A program made the position numbers and the translations under genes. Below the pieces are notes generated by a model, which searched no databases, was not told where the DNA came from, and worked only from the letters and a program-made list of their open reading frames with translations. From contig KE546981.1 in assembly GCA_000442125.1 (NCBI GenBank), forward strand, positions 248,001 to 312,000: a DNA stretch of 64,000 bases, written 5' to 3'. The stretch is from Opeltia flavorubescens (Eukaryota; Ascomycota; Lecanoromycetes; Teloschistales; Teloschistaceae). How positions within the stretch are numbered: position 1 is the first letter of the stretch; every line of letters begins with the position of its first letter. This document shows positions 1 through 11,380 of this stretch, piece after piece.

Positions 1-2
1 TC

Positions 3-308
3 TCCCAGCGCCGCACGCAGATGGAGATCCGGCTGAAGAAGGAGATTGACGCAGGGGAAAGGGTGATTGAAGATCCGTGGCGGGATGAGTTCTCGGGGTG
101 TTTCCAGCCAATGCCTAGGGTAGAGGGTTGGGATTACTCGGGGACGGGCCATTTTGAGATGGGGAAGGCATTGGAGGAGCTTTGGGAAAAGGCGAAGTCG
201 GAGACGGTTTGGGGGGAAGTGCGCATGCGGTGGACACATGAGAAGGATGAGTGGGGAACTGCGGCTGGATTGGACAGATGGTCGTTTCGATTTGAATTTG
301 GGTACTAA
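3..308 (+). CDS. 3' end of an unrecognised protein gene (5' end outside window)
   Basis: The frame is open from the left edge to a TAA at 306-308, giving the last 101 or so residues of a protein that starts outside the window. The Met at 21 is internal to this open frame and need not be the start. The C-terminus is rich in Trp, Glu and Arg (for example DPWRDEFSGCF and WTHEKDEWG) and soluble-looking, without a membrane helix. I do not recognise the family. The coding call rests on composition and on the frame running off the edge, so confidence is moderate. Confidence 0.5.
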   Translation, partial: SQRRTQMEIRLKKEIDAGERVIEDPWRDEFSGCFQPMPRVEGWDYSGTGHFEMGKALEELWEKAKSETVWGEVRMRWTHEKDEWGTAAGLDRWSFRFEFGY

Positions 309-592
309 ATTGAATTTTGAGGAGTTTTGGTATTGGCGTTTTGGAGTTGCGGAGTTGGGAGTTTGTTGGCATTCACCTTTGTATTTTAGAAAACACAAAA
401 ACACAAAAAAAAAGTACGATAGCAATGAATTCATTGTTATCGTCAACATCGGTCCAATACGCTGCTTGAATTCTGTGAATTGCATGCCTTGCATTGCGTG
501 CTAGAGCTACATTATGCTGATACACTATTTGTGGCTGCACATTGATCGTCATATCGTAAGCGAGTGGAAGCAACTTTTCCAAAAGATATCAT

Positions 593-1594
593 CTAAGCAC
601 CATTGGGGAGCTTTGGCACCGACGGGGCCGCTCGATCATCCTCATCGTCAAGCTCGTCGAGTTCTTCTGGATGACTAGTCGAATAGATGTTAGCATGCTT
701 CCGTCTTCAAATCTCCGCGGCTGAACCTACCCTAATAAGTCCTTCACATCCTTCATTTCATAGTGCTGTTTCCTCCTCTGCTCAAACCTCCTATGCTTCT
801 CTCTCTCTTCTGCGCTCAATCCCACATTCTCCCCATCATGACCTCCATCGCTCGGATCCACAACTACCTGCTTCTCTCCCTTCACACTACTACTCCTGGA
901 TAAGTTATCCCCACTGCTTCCACCATCAATCCCAAATGGTTCCTCCGGTTCTCCCAACTCAAGGCCAGGGATATCTCCCTCCCTCATCGATACGTCTTTG
1001 TTCCTCTCAGCCTTGACTTTATCTAGCTCGTCCACCTTCAACTCCTCGGCGTCCAGCATCCGCATCTCCTCCTCTTCCTCTTGGGAAGGTTCGTATCGCC
1101 TAGCATAGGGAGTCTTCGGCTCATCGATCTTCATAGTCGCGGACTTCTCTTGCTCGGCAAGGTAGAGGTTGGCTTCGTCCCATTTCAAACGACCTTCGGG
1201 ATTGAATTCGGATCCGAGGCCGGCGTTAGACGATTGGCGACGTGACACGGAAGCACGAGGGTTGGAGCTGTTCCGGCGGTGGCCGGCATTTTGCAGAGTG
1301 TTCTGGAGGACAATTTCCGACTCTGAAAGGGGTTGTCCAGCTGACGGATCTGTAGGGGCAGACTGTGAGGTATAGAGCGGGTTATTGCTGGGAATGGTGG
1401 GCAGAGGGTTGGAAGGAGCCGATGCTGGAAGTGGTGGAGAGTTGCGATACGAGTTTTTCAGGATACCTGGTGGACTCATCGTCAGCAGATAAGTTTTATT
1501 GATCTATCTATGTGGACTCGGGACAAAGACTACCTTTCGGACGTTGGGGGACATCAGAGTGGGCGTGGGGTCGAGAGGTTGATGGGTCTGACAT
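593..1594 (-). CDS. GLC8: Protein phosphatase inhibitor 2 family protein (Glc8-like)
   Basis: Regulator of type-1 protein phosphatase. Three exons: 1594-1534, 1466-731, 674-593 (292 aa). Intron 1 (1533-1467) has a CTGAC branch site, and joining restores the PP1-binding motif KGILKN at residues 20-25, split between exons. Intron 2 (730-675) has GCTAAC and joins to an acidic tail (HPEELDELDDEDD). Other inhibitor-2 signatures are KWDEANLYL (about 115-123), MKIDEPKTPY (132-141) and an RRKQHY motif near the C-terminus. Thr139 in the PKTPY context corresponds to the GSK3/Mck1-type site of the family. The middle is Ser/Pro-rich and disordered, and the protein is longer than animal inhibitor-2. Reading only the large exon would lose both ends. 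It is divergent from the gene at 2285. Confidence 0.9.
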
Positions 1595-2284
1595 TTTGGG
1601 CGGGTTGAGGACCTAGAGAAGTTTCAAAGTCCATGTGCTCTCCAAAAGCCGTTGCTTAGTGAATATTATGTCATTTATGGGAAACAGAGTGAGGAGCATG
1701 TGCAATGATGTAGGAGATCGTCGTTACTATCGGCAACTTCCCCGATGTAATCCATCCGGCCGCAGGGCTGATAGCGTCGTTGCCCTAAAATCTGGTCATA
1801 CACGGGTCATTCTCGTATCCATACAATTTTTCATAATCTCTACTTGGAGTATTTTCTTGATCATAGGCATAACACCTCCTCATCATTTTCAAGCTCAGAG
1901 ACTTGAAGATGGATATGCTTCATGATCACAATCGGCCCTCAAGGACTCAGGGATTCAGAGAGCTGATGCCTAGATGATGGAGAAAAGATTGGGTCAATCT
2001 AGAAGCTTGAATACGTTTCTGTCGTTCTCTTTTCAGCCTTGATAACAGCTCTTCCTGTACCTATCTTGTGATGGATCGTTCGTGCAAGACCAGAGTCGCG
2101 GTTCGTGATGCTCCGGAATGCCGTACCTCACGCGAGCATTCCTCAGTGTTTCAATGCCTATTGCTGCATGAAAATGACAGCCACTCAAAAGGGTAGTATG
2201 CGCTCGATCCTATGGGTAGGTTCTCCCATCATGTATACCACCCGACTACCTTAGTCCAACCGTGACTTTCGTGGTCGTTGAAGG
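1595..2284. other. Intergenic, divergent promoter region
   Basis: Between the divergent starts of Glc8 and the four-helix membrane protein. It contains only short unsupported ORFs, with no repeat or RNA gene that I can see. Confidence 0.5.
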
Positions 2285-3787
2285 ATGGCAAGGAGTACCA
2301 TAGCAATTGTTTGTGCTCGCTGTGCTTTGGCTATTTTCTCAATCATGCAATTATCTTGCATTCTTCTTTTCTTCATGCATGGCTCGTACCAAACCAGCTT
2401 GACCGGCGCCAGTGCCATATTCAGCATTGTCGCTGTAAGTCCTACACTTGACATGCGTTATTCCTCCTCCTAATCCGCAAGCAGTCTTCGGTATCACTTC
2501 TCGATGTATCGTTTTCATTACTTCTATACCTGAAATGTTTTCGAGACCTCAAACATACCAGACCAAAAGCCAAGAAGCTCTTTGCGAGAGATCTAGGGGC
2601 GAAGTTTCTCCAAAGTCTTCCAAGAGCTTTGACTGCGTTATGGCTTGGTGCGGCGGTGACAGCTTTGGTCGTTCTTGCCAAGACATCTACGTGCTCGGTT
2701 CAGCAGCTGAAGATGCAGTGGAAAAGCATCGCTTTATGTATCATGCCTGGAGTCAGTGCAGGGGTCTGTATATCTGCTTGGTAAGCTCTATTCCCCCAAT
2801 TCCAAATGAACCACTGATCAAGATGCCAGGGTATCGTCATGCATTGTCTTCGGATGCACTAAGATATCAAAATTCAGTGAAGTCGAGTTCGAGTATGCGA
2901 CCTCCTATCCTTGCGCGGACGACCGTGAGATGCTGGCGTCCTGGACTTGCGACAAATCTTCCATCAATTACCCACAAGCTGCCAGAGTACGAACGTCCAC
3001 AGTAGGTCATAGAGCGGTAAATTCGAATTCGAAGGCACGAAAAGTATCCTGGCTCCCACCCCTGCGGTTCCAGCTTCCATCAACCCCCGAAGAAGACTTA
3101 TCGCAAGTCGTCTCACCATCTCGCCCACTGCTGAGCCGAAGCCAAACGTGCACAACAGCCTCTTCATCAATGTATAGTCAAGATACATCCCGCTCAGGAT
3201 CGAACCACTCCAGTACGATCAGCTATCCTAGCAAGCGGTCCTCTCATCGTAGGTCACATTCCTCAAAAGCAAGGAGCTTGCTGGCACGAAATTCCACAGT
3301 ACCCGCAAAATCGAATCTGAACCGTCATCGAAGCCGTAGCATGCATGATAGGGGCAAGCCAATCAGACCGGGTACTAGACCACCCATGCCTCCAGCAGAG
3401 TTTTGGACTTATGCTTCCAAAAAACGCTTGGACTATGATCACAGCTGCAAGTTGGAGAGCTCCAAAAGACACGAACATACCTACGGTGCTAGGAAGCGTG
3501 AACCATCATTGTGTCGATATCCACTCATAACGCCATCAAATCAGCCTGTATATCAGACGCGAAGAAGCACTGTGCATAGCGAGACTGCTCATATGCACAC
3601 AGTCTCGTATGAAAGTCTGCGGAAAGGTGAACCTTGCAACATCGATGAAGGATACTCTACCATGTCTCGTGGAGAGGATGCTCAGGTTGTATCCAGTCTG
3701 AAATTGGGAAGCCACCGTGGTGGAAGCAGTGTTACAAGGAGACACAGCAGGACATTAGTGAAGATGAGACAGCCTCGATGTGGTTGA
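2285..3787 (+). CDS. Four-helix membrane protein with long Ser/Arg-rich tail
   Basis: Three-exon model: 2285-2434, 2485-2780, 2830-3787 (467 aa). Introns are 50 nt (GTAAGT...CAG) and 49 nt (GTAAGC...CAG with CTGAT); the second splits a Trp codon and keeps frame. The N-terminal 170 residues hold about four hydrophobic segments: around 8-31, after SLLDVSF at about 53-65, ALWLGAAVTALVVLA, and SIALCIMPGVSAGVCISAW. This arrangement resembles fungal MARVEL-like four-helix proteins, but I see no diagnostic motif. The remaining 290 or so residues are hydrophilic, Ser/Arg/His-rich and likely cytosolic and disordered, with many possible phosphosites. Function unknown. No single exon shows the whole protein, so splice sites carry the model. 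Confidence 0.7.
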
Positions 3788-4099
3788 TTAGGCGAGGTCA
3801 TATTCCAGGAGGCACAGAGTGCAGTCGCTTTAATTATGCAAAACTCGATACTATATTCAGAGGAGTTACCGATATATATTCGAATACTTAATTCAAGATA
3901 TTGTAAGTCACTTATCAAATCACGTGGCGCTCGCTCCTCACAGCCAGCTTCAACTGCTTAGTAAGCATGGGCAGCCCTACATTACTATCGCGAAGAAACG
4001 GCCGCCGAGCTCCGCTGATGCCCCTATGAATGAACTACACTTACTTACAGAGGACGCATAAGGAAGCTCGTGAATTTATGATTGAGATAAGTGATCATC
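3788..4099. other. Intergenic, 312 nt
   Basis: 3' flank of the membrane protein and 5' flank of the AMP-binding-like gene. Nothing recognisable. Confidence 0.4.
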
Positions 4100-5881
4100 A
4101 TGGCTGGAAGCGACTCGATTCTGCAACAGCTAGACGCCCAGCTTGACCGGCTTTTTGCTGGCTGGAATATATATACCACACTTCTGAGCATCGGCATTGC
4201 CACCTACCTGCTCTATCCCGTATTCTTCTCGACCGAACCTGATACCCATGCCTTTTTCTTAGTTCGTCAATCATCACCATCACACGTCCGACATCCCCGC
4301 GAATCCGCGGTCTATCGCTCGTTGGAAACTCCCCACAGCCTTTCCCTCAAATCAGGCTTGGATGTGAGGGACCCGGGCGCCCCGAGATGGGCTGGTGGAA
4401 GAGACGGAGACTTGAGGGATGTTTGGAAAAAGGCACTACAAGGTCCTACAAAAGACGATGGGGCACCGGCCGGGGAGCCTGGAAGCATCTTTACAGTCCT
4501 TGGCAAGGAAGAGATCGTCAAACACAGGCTCGTTGATCTTACTAAGGAGATGAACGCTGTCGGTGAATATCTATCTCAGCATGGGGGAAGTCGAGTCGCT
4601 ATATACCTACCCAACTCGGCGGAGCTTCTCGTCACGCTGTTTGGTTAGCCCCCATAACAGACAAAGCAAGCTCAGTGCTGATTCCATCCATAGCTTCTGC
4701 TTTCTACAGCTTCACTCCGATCCTTATACCCCAGGAACAATCACTCGATGATCTCGGCAAAATGCTGAGAGCCGCAAATGCAGATGTCTTGGTTACGGCA
4801 GCAGGATCTGTCCCATTACGGGGTCTTCTGGAGCAATATCCGGGTTTGAGACAGGTGATTTGGGTGGTGGAGGGGACAAGTCGACATATGGATTGGAATG
4901 AAGTTCCAGAGGGTGTCGGAGGCAAGGCAGATATTGCAGTTTGGCACGACATAGTCGAGGAAAAGCGATCTGCAGTATCGGCGGAGCCTCCCACAGAGAC
5001 CGCCGGGAAACCACCACCCAACGTCGTGATAGTTTCAAAGAATGCGGCGAATCGATCTACAGGCTTCGAAGTCGTCGAATTTACCCAGCAGGTATGATCT
5101 TCTCCGTCGCAACCGGTTTTCGGAGGCGGTGCTAACTGTACATTAGAATATCGCAGCATCTATTGCTGGCCAGATTTCAACCTTGCCTCGGCCCCATCGA
5201 CTTAATCCTTCAGATCTACTGGCATCTCTCACTCCGCTTAGCATGATGTATCCCTTGACCGTGGCGCTGGCCGCTCTCTACTCCAACGCGTCTATAGCTC
5301 TCACATCAGTGACCGGCGAGGGAGCGCCTTATGAAGCAGCGTTCCGGAGTTGCACACCTACTATTCTCATCGCTTCACCCGCGACTATCAAGCAAGCTTG
5401 TAAAACTCTTCATGATCGTCCAAAGAGCCTGATGCAGAAGTACACTTTGTGGAGGCGAGCGAAGTCGCTTGCTGAAGGTGTGATGCCTCAAATTACCGAT
5501 GCCATAGAGAGACCTCGTTTGATCTACACCTTCGAGAGCTCCGGATCCATGGCCACACCATTGACGTCGGCTGAGCTCGGTGATCTGAGATTGCTGACAG
5601 GTGCCCGGACTGCATATGCCTTCGCAGACGCCAAAGTGGCGGGTGCGATTGCGCAAACCAGTATATACGATTACCGGCGGGATGAGAGTGGCGAGGAAGC
5701 CGCTTTCGGAGGGCCTCTTAGTTGCGTCGAAATCAAGCTCATTGATGCCAATGGACATAAGAATAGCGATGAAAAAGCACTTGGAAAGCTTGTCGTGTCT
5801 GGACCTGCGGTTGCAGGTGGGGAGACGATTGTGGATAGATTTATGACGATTACGGATTCTTGTGCTTTGGCATCGGCGTAG
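4100..5881 (+). CDS. AMP-binding (ANL superfamily)-like protein, probably non-catalytic
   Basis: Exons 4100-4643, 4694-5091 and 5147-5881 (558 aa). Intron 2 has GCTAAC, and both joins keep frame. The start is the first ATG (4100). Residues about 20-40 form a membrane segment (YTTLLSIGIATYLLYPVFF), suggesting ER or peroxisome anchoring as in fungal acyl-CoA synthetase relatives. The N-half shows ANL-type sequence such as RVAIYLPNSAELLVTLFG, and FTQQNIAASIAGQ matches the region after the ATP-binding loop. The loop itself, normally Ser/Thr/Gly/Lys-rich, is degenerate. The protein also ends before the usual aspartate/hinge motif and C-terminal Lys domain. I infer a pseudoenzyme or lipid-binding relative; a truncated gene is possible. 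Convergent with bL19m (165 bp between stops). Confidence 0.7.
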
Positions 5882-6046
5882 GATGTAGATATGATGTGGA
5901 ATGAGGAAATGATTGGATGGATGACGGGATTGAAATTCAATTTATTTTTGAGAAAATGGATGGTTTTCCATAGATTCTACTGTATAATGAATGGTCTTTG
6001 CTTCTGGGGTCATCTTTGACCTTCAGATCCATCCATTCAGTGGTCC

Positions 6047-6964
6047 CTACCTCGCTGACACGCCCGTCCTCGCTGAACTCGGGTTCTTCGTGCTCTTCCC
6101 CGACTCCCTTATCCCAACAGCTCCACTCCTTACCAACCTCCTCCGCTTCAAATACTCCTCCACCACACCCTCCACACTTCCCCTATCATGCTTCGGTTTC
6201 CGCATATAATACAACCTCGCTCGTCTCGGTCTCTTCTGCGCCCTTTCCACGACTTCAATACTCCTATCGCATGATACTTCCGTCAGCAAAAACAAAACTT
6301 TCGAAGCCCTTTCTGAATAACAGAATGCTAATTAAGGCCAACTCCAACCAACAGTCTCCAAACCCACGATAAGAAAAAAAGGAAAGGAACAACAACCTAC
6401 CGAACCTTGGGCGAATAAATCTTAACCCACATCTCCACCCCCACCATCATAACCCTATTCCTGAGCAAAACCCCCGTATCCACCCCCCTCCTCCGAATAT
6501 TCAAACATACCCCCGAAAACGGATCCCCGCTCGTGAACGTCACGAGTAATATATCCCCTGCGCGCGGCGCATCGGGGTTATCCTTTGCGAATAAGCGGGT
6601 GCGAGAGCCGGTTGGGTCGAGGGTGCTCGAGATGTGGGCGTTTTGTACGTCGGTTAGGGCGAAGGGGTGGGCTTTTCGGGTGGAGGGCGGAGGGGGGTAG
6701 GTTTTTATTTCTTTGGGGGGTTCTGTTAGGGGAATGGTGTTAGTGAATAGGAGAGGGAAGCGAGAAAGGCACGGAGGGATTAGACCTACTGAGGAGGTTT
6801 GTGTCGAAGTTTGCAGGGAGGCGACGGGGTGGGACTCTTGGTGTTGGGGGGGTTATGGAGGCAGTGGAGAGAGTGCGGTTGGAGACTGGAGAGATTGCAG
6901 GAAGGGACCGGATGAGAGAGGAGCAGGTGTAGAGAGGAGAGGTTTTGGGAATAACGCAGGCCAT
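6047..6964 (-). CDS. IMG1: Mitochondrial large-subunit ribosomal protein bL19m (Img1-like)
   Basis: Exons 6964-6790, 6722-6401 and 6263-6047 (237 aa). Intron 1 (67 nt) uses GTAGGT and CACTAAC. Intron 2 (137 nt) has CTGAC and joins KVR to SIEVVE in frame. The ATG lies in a near-perfect Kozak context (GCCACCATGG), and the Arg/Ser-rich N-terminus fits a matrix-targeting peptide. The core shows bL19 features: GDILLVTF, FSGVCLNIRRRGVDTGVLLRN, VGVEMWVKIYSP, and the basic RRARLYYMR near the end, matching bacterial L19 KAKLYYLR. It should sit in the mitoribosome large subunit. Divergent from the mitochondrial gene at 7126 across 161 bp. Confidence 0.9.
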
Positions 6965-7125
6965 GGTGGCTTTGAAAATGGTAGATGCTTTCTCTACTCC
7001 GATGCCTAGGTTGACGACGTCCACTATTCTTTTGGCTTGGCGCTAGCGCCGTGTCTAGAAAATCGACTTTGTCCACTACAACCTTCCCTCTTCCACTGCC
7101 GATAACACTCAAGTGCTAATCAACG

Positions 7126-8317
7126 ATGGCGGCTTTAGCAGCTGAGAGATCTCTCTATTGCAGCCGTTGCCTCCACCGTCTCATCAACCGTCCCTCAACC
7201 CGCTCCTTCACCACATCCAATGCGCGACGGAAACATGGTAACCCCCCATCCCCATTCTCTCACCAAATAACTTTCCCATTAACACATCATTCCTCCAGGC
7301 TCCCTCCCAACCTTCACCCCCACTTCCTCCCCCGAACTCGACACCCTCCTCTCCACCTTCCGCACCAACATCTTCCTCCCCTCACAACTCCTCTCCCTCC
7401 AAAAATCCCTCATCTACAAGGCCAAAAACCACCGACTACTCACCAACCCCGAGGAGCCCGCTACTGTGAAAATCGGCAACGAGGTCCATCAACTGCACCC
7501 GTTGAACCATTTAACCGATGAACCGAACACGAGGAAGAGTTTGGCTAAGATTTTGGAACTGATGAAGGAGGGTAGGGATTGGGTGAATATTATCCCATTC
7601 CTGGAGGGGTTGAGGGGGAGTGGGAGGAAAGTGAGGGGGTGGCAGATGGAGAAGATTGTGAGGAGGATTGGGGAGGCGGGGAAGCAGGGGGTTGTGATGG
7701 AGTTGTTGAGGAGGGTGGAGGGGACGGGGGTGAGATTGGGGGAGCTGGGGATTTGTAAGGAGGTCTTTTGGAGTGGGGTGTTGAAATGTGTGCAGAGTGG
7801 GTGGAGTGAAGAGGGGGTCAATGAGGCGGCGAAGCTGATTGAGGGGTGGTGGAATTTGTTGAGCGAGGAAAAGCATGTTGATAAGGAGATCAGGAAAAGT
7901 GGTAACGATCCGAGACTCAAGCCGGAAATTGTGGGAGTGCTGCTGTGGATCAGGGCAGTGAGGAGTGTGCTATTTGGCGAAAAGAAAGATGAAGATGGGA
8001 AGGTGAAGAGAGCAGCGGAAATGGTTCTGGCGGTGTGGAAGGACGCGGATTTGATCATCGACGAAAAAAACTGGAACGATGCCAATCATAAGCTGATGAT
8101 GTGGGCACCTGTCCGGCATGGGATGAAACTGGCACAGCAAGTCCTCAGTGATAATACACCGATAGGAAGGGATTTGGGGAGAACAATCACGACCGATCTA
8201 GAGCCGACACTTACCACTGCAAGGGAGGCTGTGGCACTCAATACAGGCGATGGAGTGAAGCGTCGGGGACTAAATCTGTACGAAGAGCTCTCGCGAATCC
8301 CTTCGGAATCTGAATGA
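7126..8317 (+). CDS. Mitochondrial helical protein of unknown function
   Basis: Exons 7126-7237 and 7299-8317 (376 aa); the 61-nt intron joins CAT-G to GC in frame. The N-terminus is a typical presequence: basic, Ser/Thr-rich, ending FTTSNARRKHG. The rest is strongly alpha-helical and charged. Stretches such as VVMELLRRVEGTGVRLGEL followed by VFWSGVLKCVQSGW suggest an array of short helical repeats of the PPR-like kind, but no repeat consensus is clear. I do not recognise the family. Its head-to-head position with bL19m suggests a role in mitochondrial translation or RNA handling; this is inference from context only. Confidence 0.7.
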
Positions 8318-8835
8318 AGTTCGAACAACCAATGAGGATCAGTCTCTTTGCGCAGATTACGACAGGACTCAAACCTTCGCTCCTGCTTGAATAGAAGACG
8401 TAAGCCCATTCGAGAACATACAAATGGAAACATTAGTCGCCAGCAGCGAATTCACATCTTCAGCTGCATAATACTCGACCATCAGATCATTGTATCGCAC
8501 CGACGGGGCCTTCGCAGTCTTCAAACGCAATACCGTATGGACGGACGGTCGATTGGAATCTTTGCATTACGAAATACCAAAAGGATTGCGTAATAATCAG
8601 ATCTCTGATCCCATCAAACCTGCAATCGAATCGCGGCAAGAACAAAGGAATATAACAGGCAAGAACCCAATGCTTAGACTTACATCAAGTAGGAAACCAA
8701 TGTCAAAATTGTATATTAGCCAGATAGATCACCATTTGAACACGACATATGCGACCGAAAACTTGACAATACGATTCGCATCCAATCCAAACATCTAGGG
8801 TATCTCCAGAAACCGAAAAACGCACAACAAGATCA
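8318..8835. other. Intergenic, 518 nt between convergent genes
   Basis: 3' flanks of the mitochondrial helical protein and the PhoD-like gene. A tRNA-like T-arm around 8358-8384 was tested and rejected. No other feature seen. Confidence 0.5.
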
Positions 8836-10707
8836 TTACCCCCAAACCGCATCCCTCCCCCTCCCTCCAATCACAGTAGGCCCAGTCGTAAGCGTATAAT
8901 CCCAAACCTCCACCCCATCCACAAAAAGCCGAAACCTACAAACGCCCTGATCCCCTCTCCCCCCCAAAACCTCCACAGCCCCAAACTTGCTATTCCCATC
9001 CGGTATATACTTGACACAAACCTCCCCTTCCCCCTCCCTTTCCTCATAAGTGCGAAATGGAAGGTAGAACATACTCAACGGGCTCGTGCTAAACTCATGC
9101 ACCGTCGCGCTAACAGGCCATTGACTCCCCTCCGGAGGCGGGAACGCTGTGGCTGCGAATTCGTGCCGATCACCGCTGAGGATCACGACGCCCGTGCCGG
9201 GGGAAACGGACCACATTGCTTCTAGGATGATTTGCCGTTCGTGGAGGTATCCGGCCCAGGTATCTGTGCTTCCGAAGCGCCAGTTCCGCGTGAATGGGAT
9301 GGAGGAGATTATGAATTTCCATTTCACGCCGGAGGGTTCGGGGCGGGAGAGGAAGGTTAGGAGGGAGGAGAGTTGTTCGGGGCCGAGCATGGATTTTTCG
9401 GAGGAGTTCGCGGGGAGAGGTTGGGACGGGGTGCGGTAGCGGCGGGTGTCCATTAGGAAGAATGAGGCGGGGCCGTGGGTGAAGTGGAAGTAGGACGCTC
9501 CTTGCCGAACGGGCGGAGGGTTTATGGAAGTGTGGTACAGGTGCCAGGGGTCTGCGGCTGCGGGATAGGGGTCTGTGGTGTTGGCGTCCCAGTCATTTGC
9601 AATTTCATGGTCGTCTAGGACGTGGAACCAGGGGAGGTCTTTGGAGACGGAAGGCCAGTCGGGGGAGCTGTAGACTTGGCGGTATTCGCGGCGGTAGGTT
9701 TCCGTGTCGCTGCCCAGGCGGCGAGGGACGTCGACGTAGATGAAGTCACCGAGGAAGAGCATGAAGGAGGCTTTTAGGGTTGGGATCCATTGAGCGAGGT
9801 GTTTGAAGCCAGGCATTGATAGGGGGTGGGAGAATGGGTTGTAGGGGAATCGAGGTTTGATGCAGCTTGATGTCAAAAAGGTGAGCTTGTCTGCACCTAG
9901 CGCTGTCTGACCTCTTCTAGGTGCGGTTGTGAAGTATCCGGTATGATTGTTTGACACGGCGTATTGATACAGGTTGTTGGGTTGCAACCCATTGATTGTG
10001 ACCGTGAACGTGAAGTCGGTTTCATTGGAGAGCCAGTATGTTTTACCGACAGCCTTCCAGGAATCATCGACGACTCTGCTGCTCGCACTCGGCATGTTTC
10101 GATGGGAAACGAATATTGGTAGTTGATTGCTATCAGGCTCCCTTATCAAGATGCTTGCGCTGGTATCGGATACATAACCAACTCTTGCAAATGAGAGATC
10201 GCCGCTAGGATACATGATGGGTGCTCGATAGATCAGGTCGGCGACAAAGAGACACAACATCAGGTTGACGCCGGCGGTGACAGTTGTCCACCCCACTGAC
10301 ACGGGACTGGGAAGTCCGGAGAGAAGAATCCATCCCGGCCATAGATCTGAGTGTTTTCTAGACACGGCCTGCTGCTGCGCCGACGAAAGATTCGAATCCT
10401 CTTTCGGTGATGTGATTTTCTCTGCCCCTTGTTCGCGTAATGGTTGACCGTTCGAAACGACCTGGGAGCTGGGTTGACGAGCTGTTGATGCTGAGACATC
10501 CTGGGATCGCCAAATATACGAGAATGAGAGCGCGTAGGTCAAGGCGGAAAGTAGAATAAGCGGTGGAGCAGGGTGACCTGGTATCTGCAAATGTTAGCAT
10601 CTTATGCTTCCCTCATACAATAATAATACCCATCGAAGAAAGACATAGGAAAGGATGCGCAGTGAAGTGGAACTGAGGATAGTAAGGGCAGTAGCCACAG
10701 AAGCCAT
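8836..10707 (-). CDS. Membrane-anchored PhoD-like phosphatase/phosphodiesterase
   Basis: Exons 10707-10630 and 10584-8836 (608 aa). The 45-nt intron is short but has GCTAAC close to TTTGCAG and restores an ATG start and the first membrane helix. Hydrophobic segments lie in the first 50 residues and near residues 120-145, so the catalytic domain is probably lumenal or extracellular. PhoD metal-binding motifs are present in order: GDFIYVD (about 305), LDDHEIANDWD (about 349) and SGDRHEF (about 496). An N-terminal beta-domain with GYVSDTSASI precedes them. The family hydrolyses phosphomonoesters or diesters with Ca/Fe; substrate unknown. Divergent from the DUF952 gene. Confidence 0.88.
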
Positions 10708-10969
10708 CAGCAGTCTCAATAATTCTCTGCTACAGACTGCTGCGCTTCATCAATAAATGTCCGAAATTTATGACATGGAGTATGTACTAGCCATCAGCCC
10801 TACTAGGCGGCTCTTCAACAAGGGTCATGCTATCGATTGTTTCTTATCGATACTACGGTAGATCAATGGGTCTTTCATGAGTGCATTTGCGATTGCTCGA
10901 ATCCCCAATTCGTTCTACTAACGGCTTTCTTCAGTTCGATAGCAAGGATCAAGAGCTACTAGCAGGATC

Positions 10970-11380
10970 ATGGTGACCTCTGCAAAGAATCCGTCCAGCC
11001 TGTACAAAATTCTCCCCTCAACTTTTGATCTCCCGGCTTCCCCGTTACCCAAAAATTTCATGCTCCCCAAGACTTCTCTAGATCATGATTCAGGCTACAT
11101 TCACTTCTCGACTAGCTCTCAAGTCCCATATGTTCTGAATCGTTTCTTCGATACCCCTGAGACGAGCACCATTTGGCTTGTCAAGATCAATTATACAAAG
11201 TTAGCAAGCAATGGAGATGTCCGGTGGGAGGAGGCCGGCCAAGATGGCTCGTTATTTGCACATCTCTATGAGGGTGAAGTGATGGGAGATGTCGTTGATG
11301 ACATTAAGAAGGTTGAGAGAGGTGATGGCTGGAGCTCGAAGGTAGAGGAGTTGAGCAGGGATGGCTGGTTGAAGGAGTAA
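10970..11380 (+). CDS. DUF952 family protein
   Basis: Single exon, 136 aa. It matches the small DUF952 family (COG3502 type): LYKILP near the N-terminus, the core SGYIHFSTSSQV followed by RFF, WLVKINYTKL, RWEEAG, and FAHLYEGEV. DUF952 proteins are small, soluble and related in fold to ADP-ribosyl-group proteins; no biochemical role is firmly assigned. Length is close to the family norm. It starts 262 bp from the PhoD-like gene, head to head. Confidence 0.88.
   Translation: MVTSAKNPSSLYKILPSTFDLPASPLPKNFMLPKTSLDHDSGYIHFSTSSQVPYVLNRFFDTPETSTIWLVKINYTKLASNGDVRWEEAGQDGSLFAHLYEGEVMGDVVDDIKKVERGDGWSSKVEELSRDGWLKE

Noticed and set aside
7489-8085. 198-aa minus-strand ORF opposite the mitochondrial helical protein
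   Set aside because: Composition-driven shadow; the plus strand has presequence, spliced start and long helical frame.
8341-8420. tRNA-like T-arm (minus strand GGTTTGAGTCC) after the mitochondrial helical protein gene
   Set aside because: The T-stem has a mismatch, and no D-arm, anticodon arm or acceptor stem of the right spacing could be drawn.
10386-10410. Second tRNA-like motif (TTCGAATCC)
   Set aside because: Lies inside the PhoD-like coding sequence and has no cloverleaf.
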